Of a stretch of DNA of 64,000 nt, positions 57,324 to 64,000 are shown one piece after another; the first letter of the stretch is position 1, and every line of letters starts with the position of its first letter. The stretch lies in the NCBI RefSeq assembly GCF_040182365.1, contig NZ_CP144460.1, positions 4,890,935 to 4,954,934 of the forward strand. The letters run 5' to 3'. Under the pieces are notes generated by a model, which was not told where the DNA came from, searched no databases, and saw only the letters and a list, made by a program, of their open reading frames with translations. This DNA is from Xanthomonas sp. 10-10. Lineage in GTDB: Bacteria; Pseudomonadota; Gammaproteobacteria; Xanthomonadales; Xanthomonadaceae. A program made the translations under genes and the position numbers.

Positions 57324-58229
57324 TCAGCGGTTGCCGTCTAGTGATTCGGTGCGGATTTCGCCATCGGACACCGGCTGGAACCCCTGCTGCGGGGGCGGCG
57401 TGGTGCTGGGCTGCATCGGCACCGTGCTGGCCTCGTTGGCCGGCGGCGGCGGGGCCGATTGCGCTGCAGGGGCCGCGCCTGGCGCGCGCGCCGGCCCGGG
57501 GGGGGCAGTCTCGTCACTGTCGCCATCGCTGGTGCGATTGGCACGCGCGGTGTAGGTGACTTCTTCCAGACGGTCGCGGAAGGCGATCACGTCGGTGGAC
57601 GGGCGCTCGTTGGTACGGCCTTCGAAGATCATGCGCGGGGTGGCGCCGCCGCCGTAGGCGTTGAGGTCGGCGGCATCGTCGATCTGCAGCACCGCGCCAT
57701 CCAGCGCCACGCCGGCGAACAGGCCGCGGGCGCGCGACCACGACCAGATTTCGGCCTTGAGCTGGCCGTCGGTGGCGGCGGCGGCATTGCGACCGACCGG
57801 GCCGGCGGCCACGCCGGCATCGGCGCCGAGGGTGAACTTGCCGTTGACGATGTTGTCCAGGCTGCGGTCGTTGCGGAACACCAGCACCACGTCGGAAGAC
57901 TGCACGCCGGCCTGGAAGCCGATGCTGCCGCCGGTGAGCTTGACGAACACCGGCTGCGACCAGCTGCCGTCGGCATTCTTCATCGACATCAGGCCGTGGC
58001 CGCGGCGGCCGCCGATCACCAGCCCGGCCTTGAGCGTGTCGGGGATGACCACGATGGCGCGTGCCTCGTCGAGCAGTTTGTCCGGAATGGACTGCTCGGG
58101 AATCTTCATGATCTCGTTGAGCACCCGCACCGCGTTACGCGCGCGCTGATCCTCTTCCGGGCCGGCAACGGCGTGGCCGGCGGCGAAGGTCAGCGACAAC
58201 AACAGGGCCAGACGCGACAGACGAGGCAT
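57324..58229 (-). CDS. Secreted SYLF/Ysc84-domain lipid-binding-like protein
   Basis: 301 residues: signal peptide (LSRLALLLSLTFAAGHAVAG), then a SYLF (Ysc84) domain of about 200 residues (KIPEQSIPDKLLDEARAIVV, SIGFQAGVQSSDVVLVFRN, WSWSRARGLFAGVALDGAVL). The C-terminal 70 residues are Pro/Ala-rich and disordered. Such periplasmic SYLF proteins bind phospholipid head groups; the cellular role in bacteria is unclear. The start at 58229 places the signal peptide first. Confidence 0.88.
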   Translation of the reverse strand: MPRLSRLALLLSLTFAAGHAVAGPEEDQRARNAVRVLNEIMKIPEQSIPDKLLDEARAIVVIPDTLKAGLVIGGRRGHGLMSMKNADGSWSQPVFVKLTGGSIGFQAGVQSSDVVLVFRNDRSLDNIVNGKFTLGADAGVAAGPVGRNAAAATDGQLKAEIWSWSRARGLFAGVALDGAVLQIDDAADLNAYGGGATPRMIFEGRTNERPSTDVIAFRDRLEEVTYTARANRTSDGDSDETAPPGPARAPGAAPAAQSAPPPPANEASTVPMQPSTTPPPQQGFQPVSDGEIRTESLDGNR

Positions 58230-58390
58230 GACAAGCTCCAAGGGACGATCCGTCAAAGATAGCAATGCCGCGACGTTAGTGCTGGCGCAATGAATCGGTG
58301 GTGAGCGCAGCCGGCGGCAAGACGCCGCAGATCGGAACGATCGATACGCTGTCCTCGGCAGTGCTGCCCGGCTCTGCCAGAATGGCCGGC

Positions 58391-59347
58391 ATGAACACCA
58401 CCCCCGATACCGCCCTGCTGGTCGTCAATCTCGGCACTCCCGAATCGCCCACCGCCCCGGCCGTGCGCCGCTACCTGGCCGAGTTCCTCAGCGACCGCCG
58501 CGTGGTGGCGATCCCGCCGCTGTTCTGGAAGCCGCTGCTGTATGGGGTGATCCTGCCGATCCGCGGGCCCAAGTCGGCGGAAAAATACGCCAAGGTCTGG
58601 CTGCCGGACGGCTCGCCGCTGGCGGTGTACACGCGCCGCCTGGCCGAGGGCCTGAAGGACGTCATGCCCGACTGGCAGGTGGAATGGGCCATGCGTTACG
58701 GCGAACCGGCCCTGCGCAAGACGCTCGATGGGCTGCGCGCACGCGGCATCAAGCGCATCGTGGTGTTGCCGCTGTATCCGCAGTATTCGACCACCACCAC
58801 CGCCTCGATCCAGGACGTGGTGGATGCCTGGCGGCCCAGCGCACCGGAGGTCGAGGTCAGCGTGATCCAGGACTATTGCGAGGACGCCGGCTGGGTGGCG
58901 GCGATCGCCGATTCCATCCGTGCGCACTGGCAGGCGCACGGGCGCAGCGAGAAGCTGATGTTCTCCTTCCACGGCCTGCCGCAACGCGTGGCCAACGCCG
59001 GCGATCCGTACCCGCAGCAATGCGAGCGCAGCGCGCAGGCGATCGTCGCTGCGCTGGGCCTGGGCGCGGACGACTGGCAGATGGGCTACCAGTCGCGCTT
59101 CGGTGCCGAGCGCTGGCTGCAGCCGTATGCCGAGCCGACGCTGTGGGCGTTGGCCGAAGGCGGCGTACGCAGCTTCGATCTGGTGTGCCCCGGCTTTGCC
59201 ACCGATTGTCTTGAAACGCTGGAAGAAGTGGCCCTGGGCTTTGCCGAAACGCTGGCCGAGCGCGGCGCCACGCTCAGTTACATCCCCTGCCTCAACGCCG
59301 CCCCACCGCATGCGCAGGCGCTGGCCGCACTGGCGCGCCGCGCGTGA
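58391..59347 (+). CDS. hemH: Ferrochelatase
   Basis: 318 residues; inserts Fe2+ into protoporphyrin IX, the last step of haem synthesis. Motifs: [20 protein letters not shown] at the start, the [11 protein letters not shown] loop with the metal-binding His, [12 protein letters not shown], and [17 protein letters not shown] with the catalytic Glu. The ATG at 58391 gives the family N-terminus. Its stop overlaps the next start (GTGA). Confidence 0.96.
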   Translation: MNTTPDTALLVVNLGTPESPTAPAVRRYLAEFLSDRRVVAIPPLFWKPLLYGVILPIRGPKSAEKYAKVWLPDGSPLAVYTRRLAEGLKDVMPDWQVEWAMRYGEPALRKTLDGLRARGIKRIVVLPLYPQYSTTTTASIQDVVDAWRPSAPEVEVSVIQDYCEDAGWVAAIADSIRAHWQAHGRSEKLMFSFHGLPQRVANAGDPYPQQCERSAQAIVAALGLGADDWQMGYQSRFGAERWLQPYAEPTLWALAEGGVRSFDLVCPGFATDCLETLEEVALGFAETLAERGATLSYIPCLNAAPPHAQALAALARRA

Positions 59348-60210
59348 GGTTGGAGCCGTTTGCGTGCGAGCTGGCCATCGGGCGTGTCACCGGCTTGCGC
59401 AGCGCCCAACGCGGGCCGCGCCGGGTGCTGGCATTGCATGGCTGGCTCGATAACGCAGCCAGCTTTGTCCCGCTCAGTGCGCATCTGCATGCACCCGATC
59501 TGGATCTGGTACTGCTCGACCTGCCCGGTCACGGCCACAGCGCGTGGCTGCCGATGGGCGCCGAGTACACGCTGAGCAGCGCGATCCACAATCTGTTGCA
59601 GGTCGCCGATGCATTGGGCTGGGACCGCTTCACCCTGCTGGGCCACTCGCTTGGCGGCGGCGTCGCCAGCCTGATGGCCGCCGCCGCACCGGAGCGTATC
59701 GCCGCGTTGGTGGTGATCGAAGCGCTGGGGGCGTTGGCCGAACCGGTGGAGGGCACCGCCGAGCGGTTGCGCGATTCCGTGCGCTCGACCCGTACCCTGG
59801 CGCAGCGGCCGCTGCGTGTGTTCACCTCGATGGAAGCGCCGGTGCGCGCCCGCATGATGGCCAATCAACTGACCGAGCCGGCGGCACGCCTGCTGGTGGA
59901 GCGCGGCCTGCGCGTGGTCGAAGGCGGCTACAGCTGGTGCACCGACCCGCGCCTGACCCTGCCCACCGCCATCCGCATGACCGAAGCGCAGATCGACGCG
60001 CTGCTGGCGGCCATCGCATGCCCCACCCAGGCCATCTTCGCCACGCCGGGGCAGCCGTATTTTTCCGCCCCCCTGCGCGACCACCGCGTGGCCATGGTGC
60101 CGGACGCGCGCCTGCACCTGCTGCCGGGCACCCACCATGTGCATATGGAAGCGCCGCAGGTGGTGGCGGCGGTGATCGATGGGTTTTGGGAGACGCTGCC
60201 ACATGCGTGA
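59344..60210 (+). CDS. Alpha/beta-fold hydrolase
   Basis: 288 residues, GTG start overlapping hemH by 4 nt. The nucleophile elbow GHSLGGG carries the catalytic Ser (about residue 102), the oxyanion HGW motif is near 30 ([12 protein letters not shown]), and the C-terminal His is in GTHHVHME. Likely an esterase or lipase-like enzyme; substrate unknown. Co-translated with hemH, but this does not show a role in haem metabolism. Confidence 0.9.
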   Translation: MRLEPFACELAIGRVTGLRSAQRGPRRVLALHGWLDNAASFVPLSAHLHAPDLDLVLLDLPGHGHSAWLPMGAEYTLSSAIHNLLQVADALGWDRFTLLGHSLGGGVASLMAAAAPERIAALVVIEALGALAEPVEGTAERLRDSVRSTRTLAQRPLRVFTSMEAPVRARMMANQLTEPAARLLVERGLRVVEGGYSWCTDPRLTLPTAIRMTEAQIDALLAAIACPTQAIFATPGQPYFSAPLRDHRVAMVPDARLHLLPGTHHVHMEAPQVVAAVIDGFWETLPHA

Positions 60211-60533
60211 TGCAGGCATGTCTGGTGGGCAGATCAGCTAGCGCGATGGCAGATCACGCGCGGGTGGTCGCTGCGATTGAATCCTTCGCGATGTGGAATG
60301 CGCCGTGGACGTTTTTCGACACGGTGCACGCGACCGCGGACTTGGATGCGGATGATCGCCTGTTGTTGCAGCAGGTGTGGTCGGTGGCGTGTCACGTCGA
60401 TCAGTGGACGTCGGGACTTACGCTGGATGCAGGTGCGGCGGCTGCGAACAGCGCCCTGACAACGCACTTCGCCTGGCTGTCACCGCAGGCCTGCCGGCAA
60501 CTTGCCAGGGCCGCGTCGTACGCGTGGCGCTAA
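60210..60533 (+). CDS. Small hypothetical protein after the hydrolase
   Basis: 107 residues if it starts at the ATG that overlaps the hydrolase stop (TGATG at 60208-60212), or 95 if it starts at ATG 60246. No motif recognised; composition is rich in Ala and Trp (MWNAPWTFFDTVHATADLD), without a signal peptide. The coupling and the normal codon bias suggest a real gene, but no function is inferred. Confidence 0.5.
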   Translation: MQACLVGRSASAMADHARVVAAIESFAMWNAPWTFFDTVHATADLDADDRLLLQQVWSVACHVDQWTSGLTLDAGAAAANSALTTHFAWLSPQACRQLARAASYAWR

Positions 60534-60658
60534 CCACGTGATGCCCTTTCGCGCGATTTGCATGAGGCGACCGTCGTGCTGAGCCATTGCCGGATTCAAT
60601 ACGCATCCGGATGATTGCAGGGCTGCGGCAGCGGTGGTTTTGCGCAGCGACGCCGGCC

Positions 60659-61444
60659 TCACTCGGCCTGCAACAACCGCCGCAACTGCGCCTTGAGCTG
60701 GCGACCGTGTTCGTGGAAGTAGCTGCGCTCGTCGCGCCAGGCAGGGAAGCGCTGTTCCACTTCGGCCCAGAAGGCGGGCGAGTGATTGGCCTGCAGCAGA
60801 TGGCAGAGCTCGTGCACCAGCACGTATTCGAACGCGGACGGACGCCCGAGCACCAGCGCCAGGTCCAGCGCCATCGAGCCGTCTGGGGCCAGCGAACCCC
60901 ATTGAGAGGACATCACCTTGAGCCGCAAACGCGTGGGCGGGCGCGGCAAGCCGGGCAGATACGTGGGTAACCAGCGGCCGACGTCTGCGCGTGCCTGCGC
61001 TTCGTAGAACTCCTTCAGCGTGCGGCGCAGGCCGGCGTCGCCCAGCCTGGACGGCACGTGGAAATGCGCGCCCGCGTCGTCGACGTCGATGCGCGTGTAA
61101 CGGCCCTCGTGCCAGTGCAGCGGCAGCAGGACGCCACGCAACGGCAGCAGCCCGGGCACACCGCGCTCCAGTGCAGGAAATGCATCGACCTGCTGGTACC
61201 GCGACAGCTGCGTGCTCAGCCAGTCCAGGTGCGCATGCACGAACCGTTCGCCGGAGATCAGGCTGGCCCGCAGCGGCAAGGTGAGCCGCGCGCCGCGTTC
61301 GTCGACGCTGAGTTTGATACGCCGCGCGCGCGGGTCGCGCACGCGCAGCACCTCGATCTGGCGCCCTTCCAGCTGCACGCGCAGGCAGTCGCGTTCGACA
61401 ACCTGCGAGGGCGGCGCAATCAGGCGGCGGACGGGCTTGAACAT
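60659..61444 (-). CDS. YgjP-family zinc metalloprotease-like protein
   Basis: 261 residues. HELCHLL carries the zinc HExxH-like motif, with a later downstream His-rich part, plus the SQWGSLAPDG and LPLRASLISGERFVHAHLDWL segments typical of YgjP/DUF45. Cytosolic, probably metal-dependent; no defined substrate. The start at 61444 was chosen because the frame upstream adds 30 residues without similarity. Convergent with the short hypothetical gene. Confidence 0.85.
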   Translation of the reverse strand: MFKPVRRLIAPPSQVVERDCLRVQLEGRQIEVLRVRDPRARRIKLSVDERGARLTLPLRASLISGERFVHAHLDWLSTQLSRYQQVDAFPALERGVPGLLPLRGVLLPLHWHEGRYTRIDVDDAGAHFHVPSRLGDAGLRRTLKEFYEAQARADVGRWLPTYLPGLPRPPTRLRLKVMSSQWGSLAPDGSMALDLALVLGRPSAFEYVLVHELCHLLQANHSPAFWAEVEQRFPAWRDERSYFHEHGRQLKAQLRRLLQAE

Positions 61445-62205
61445 GGGCACAGGATAGCGCTGCGATGTGTCAGGTGGTGAGACGAAGCGGTTGATGCATT
61501 CGATGTTGGCGCGACCTCTTTGAGCGGCTGGCAAACGACGCTGCCCACCGCCAGGTGGGCGCAGCCGACGTCGCTAGATCTGCGGCCTGGCTGCAGGGCC
61601 CTTGCCCGCCCAGCACGGCCGAGTCTCTGTGCTTAGGGCGTCGTACTGGATAGCGCGAATGGAACAGCTGCAGAGCGGCGGATCGGCGACTTGGCTGCAA
61701 GGTCCTTGCCCGCCCACCATCGCAGGACACGCCGCAAGTACGTCCCTGCAGGCTCTTACGCGGCATCCATGCCGCGTAAGGTCCCGCGACGGTGAGCGGG
61801 CAAGGACCAGTCGAGATGGTCGGTGTGCATGGTTGCAAGCAGAAGATGAGGTGCGATGGTTGACCCACTGTGCCCCGACCGGCTTCCCACCACTCTTCTC
61901 ACTGCAGACCGAGCAGCAGACAAGCGTTTTGACGCGCAATCTGCAAACGTCGCGTCTGCCCACCGCAAGCCGAGCGCCACGCTTTCAAGAAAGCAGCCGA
62001 CCGACTGTCTGGTGCGGTGTCCTTGCCGGTTGCGGGACCGTGTGGCGGCATGGATGCCGCCACCGAGCCCCCAGGGACGGGTTCACGGCGTGTCCCGCAA
62101 GTGGTGAGGACACCGCGCCCTCGACTCACAGAGCTTTTTGATTTAGACCTCGGATGATTCAGGCCGCGCAACGCACCTCGACGACGCCACCGTTCGAAGT
62201 CCTGG
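61445..62205. repeat. Gene-free region with two nested inverted-repeat elements
   Basis: 761 bp. Element A (61704-61805): outer 25-bp arms with three mismatches and a perfect inner 12-bp repeat CTTACGCGGCAT / ATGCCGCGTAAG (61755-61766, 61769-61780). Element B (62014-62116): outer 25-bp arms with four mismatches and a perfect inner repeat GTGGCGGCAT / ATGCCGCCAC (62042-62051, 62054-62063). A broken half-copy of A's left arm (CTGCAGGGCCCTTGCCCGCCCA) is at about 61593-61614. Both elements share size, the GCATCC core and the GGACACGCCG motif. No gene is supported. Confidence 0.8.
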
Positions 62206-63111
62206 TTATTCAGCCTTGCTCAGCTTCAAGGCGGTTTCCAGCAGCAGGAACAGGCGCCGGATTTCAGCGCTCATCAGTGCGAAGCGCGCGTCGAGTTCGG
62301 CGCGTGCGCCGTCGTCTTCGCTGTGTTCGAGCTGGTCCAGGGCGCCATCGAGGAACTTGAGCTTGCGGATCACCAGATCGTCGCCGAGCACGAACGACAG
62401 ATTGTCGTCCAGCACCAGCGCCAGCTTGGTCACCTGCTTGCCGGCTTCCAGGTGCTTGTCGATCTCGTCTCCGCGCAGTTCCTGATGCTGGCACTTGACC
62501 ACCGCGCCGCCTTCGATCGGGTCCTTCATCTCGCATTCTTCGCCCAGGCTCAGGCCTTCGGGCAGGGGTTCGCCGGCGATCCAGCCGGTGAGGATGGCGC
62601 GCGGGGCGACTTCTGCATTGAGCGGCAGCGCCGGGAAGCTGCCGAGCGCGCCGCGGATCTCGCTCATCACGTTCTCGCCGCTCTTGCGGCTGGAGCTGTT
62701 GACCGCGATGTAGCCGTGCTGCAGGTCCAGGATGGCATCGGTTCGCGAGCTCTTGACGAAGGCGCGCGGCAGCAGCTCATGGATCAGGTCGTCCTTCAGG
62801 CGCTTGCGCGCCTTGCCGCCGGGCCGGCGGCCTTCCTTCTCTTCGATCTCGGCGACCTTGCGCTCGAGCAGGTCGTTGACCACCGCCCCGGGCAGGATCT
62901 TGTCCTCGCCACCGACGGTGAGCCAGAGGAAATCTTCCAGACGGTGCGAGAGCACTTCCTGCTCGTCGCGGCCGAACGGGGAGATGAAACCGCGCGAGCT
63001 CATTTCCAGCGGGCCGACCGGCTTGAGCTGCACCTGCGGCAACAGCGTGTCGATTTCGGAGAAATCCAGCGTGGTCGGGAAACGGAACAGGGTGAGATTA
63101 CGAAAGAACAT
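62206..63111 (-). CDS. rdgC: Recombination-associated protein RdgC
   Basis: 301 residues; a ring-forming DNA-binding protein that modulates RecA. Recognisable by MFFRNLTLFRFP at the start, RGFISPFGRDEQEVLSH, ILPGAVVNDLLERKVAEIEE and the C-terminal LALVLDDNLSFVLGDDLVI. Length and start are as in the family. Ends about 90 bp before the repeat-rich stretch. Confidence 0.96.
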   Translation of the reverse strand: MFFRNLTLFRFPTTLDFSEIDTLLPQVQLKPVGPLEMSSRGFISPFGRDEQEVLSHRLEDFLWLTVGGEDKILPGAVVNDLLERKVAEIEEKEGRRPGGKARKRLKDDLIHELLPRAFVKSSRTDAILDLQHGYIAVNSSSRKSGENVMSEIRGALGSFPALPLNAEVAPRAILTGWIAGEPLPEGLSLGEECEMKDPIEGGAVVKCQHQELRGDEIDKHLEAGKQVTKLALVLDDNLSFVLGDDLVIRKLKFLDGALDQLEHSEDDGARAELDARFALMSAEIRRLFLLLETALKLSKAE

Positions 63112-63176
63112 GCGTCAGACCGAAGAGGAGGAGGAAACGTGGAGGGTGGGAAGACTGCGCCGCCGCGAGGGCCGCG

Positions 63177-64000
63177 TCAGTCGCTGTCGTGTGTGGTGTC
63201 GTCGCCGGCGGCGAGCCAGGCGCTGGAGTCGGGATCGGACGGTGCGGCCTCGCCGCTGCGGCCCAGCGACAGGAAATCGAACAACGCAGGATCGGCCAGT
63301 TGCTCGGGCCGCACATCGCCCAGCGCGCGGGCGATCTGCTCGACCCGCCCGGGTTGCTCGCGGTCCCACTGCTGCAGCATCCGGCCGACCTGCTGGCGCT
63401 GCAGGTTTTCCTGGCTGCCGCACAGGTTGCACGGAATGATCGGGAACTGGCGCGCCTGCGCATAGGCGGCGATGTCGGCTTCGCGCACATAGGCCAACGG
63501 GCGGATCACCACATGCGCACCGTCGTCGCTGCGCAGCTTGGGCGCCATTGCCGCGAGCCGGGCGTGGTGGAACAGGTTCATGAAGAACGTGGCCACGATG
63601 TCGTCGCGATGGTGGCCGAGCGCGATCTTGGTGACCCCATGCGCCTGCGCATAGGCATACAGCGCGCCGCGCCGCAGCCGCGAGCACAACGAACACATGG
63701 TCTTGCCGGCCGGAATCACCCGGCTGACCACCGAATAGGTGTCCTGCTCGACGATGGCGAATGGCACGTCCAGGCCGCGCAGATAGGTGGGCAGGACGTG
63801 GGCGGGAAAGTCGGGCTGCTTCTGGTCCAGATTGACCGCCACCAGGGTGAACGGCACCGGCGCCTTGCGCTGCAGGTGCAGCAGCATGTCCAGCAAGGTG
63901 TAGCTGTCCTTGCCGCCGGACAGGCACACCATGATCTTGTCGCCGGCCGCGATCATGCCGAAGTCGGCAATCGCCTGGCCCACCTGGCGTTGCAGGCGCT
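63177..64000 (-). CDS. ttcA: tRNA 2-thiocytidine biosynthesis protein TtcA (start beyond window)
   Basis: The last 274 residues are visible; the N-terminus continues past 64000 (reading [14 protein letters not shown] at the edge). The PP-loop SGGKDS is in [15 protein letters not shown], and the two cysteine pairs that bind the iron-sulfur cluster are in [10 protein letters not shown] and PCNLCGSQ. Thiolates C32 of certain tRNAs. 65 bp from rdgC on the same strand. Confidence 0.95.
   Translation of the reverse strand, partial: RLQRQVGQAIADFGMIAAGDKIMVCLSGGKDSYTLLDMLLHLQRKAPVPFTLVAVNLDQKQPDFPAHVLPTYLRGLDVPFAIVEQDTYSVVSRVIPAGKTMCSLCSRLRRGALYAYAQAHGVTKIALGHHRDDIVATFFMNLFHHARLAAMAPKLRSDDGAHVVIRPLAYVREADIAAYAQARQFPIIPCNLCGSQENLQRQQVGRMLQQWDREQPGRVEQIARALGDVRPEQLADPALFDFLSLGRSGEAAPSDPDSSAWLAAGDDTTHDSD

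Overview
This window comes from a high-GC gammaproteobacterium that is almost certainly a Xanthomonas. The evidence is the complete non-phosphorylative L-fucose pathway, with a fuconate dehydratase whose catalytic residues fall at the positions known for the X. campestris enzyme. A GH94 phosphorylase of the cellobionic-acid type lies nearby, a Mn2+ riboswitch precedes mntP, and many intergenic palindromes are of the kind scattered through Xanthomonas genomes. No rRNA, tRNA, CRISPR array, insertion sequence or prophage was seen. The sequence reads as chromosome with heavy intergenic repeat remodelling.

Layout. 1-3.3 kb: start of a porin-like gene, acs, and a LuxR-type response regulator. 3.4-5.1 kb: a Cys-rich secreted protein, then a thioredoxin-like/Cys-rich-peptide gene pair. 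5.3-16.75 kb: GH43 glycosidase and the L-fucose locus (dehydrogenase, lactonase, ketodeoxyfuconate dehydrogenase, FAH-type hydrolase, fuconate dehydratase, mutarotase-like protein, FucP permease, IclR regulator with a palindromic operator), interrupted by a 153-bp tandem array built from the end of the dehydratase gene. 16.8-18.4 kb: S41 peptidase pseudogene, Mn2+ riboswitch and mntP. 18.4-22.3 kb: palindromes, a vestigial kinase fragment and a giant SSF-type hybrid histidine kinase. 22.3-27.6 kb: a GGCTGT minisatellite, then phosphorylase, sugar transporter and divergent gluconokinase (a cellobionate module). 28-31.2 kb: a secreted quinoprotein-like propeller and two degenerate AroQ-fold genes. 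31.5-36.4 kb: a J-protein / Hsp70 (HscC type) / J-protein operon. 36.5-42.2 kb: tamA-tamB. 42.4-50.4 kb: TonB receptor, TPR-sulfotransferase and glyS-glyQ. 50.5-64 kb: an orphan GspE/PilB ATPase, a glutamine amidotransferase, membrane proteins, tatABC, hemH, an alpha/beta hydrolase, a YgjP peptidase, rdgC and ttcA (cut by the window end).

How the parts fit. Two sugar-acid routes are encoded: L-fucose to pyruvate plus lactate, and cellobionate to glucose-1-phosphate plus 6-phosphogluconate. Both suit a plant pathogen feeding on cell-wall glycans. The SSF-type hybrid kinase and the LuxR regulator beside acs look like the two halves of a CrbS/CrbR acetate-switch system, separated by 15 kb. The Hsp70 operon is unusual because both J-domain partners carry Arg-Pro-Asp in place of the canonical His-Pro-Asp. 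Repeat elements have entered or extended genes: one palindrome sits in frame inside glyS, and one array duplicates the 3' end of the fuconate dehydratase gene.
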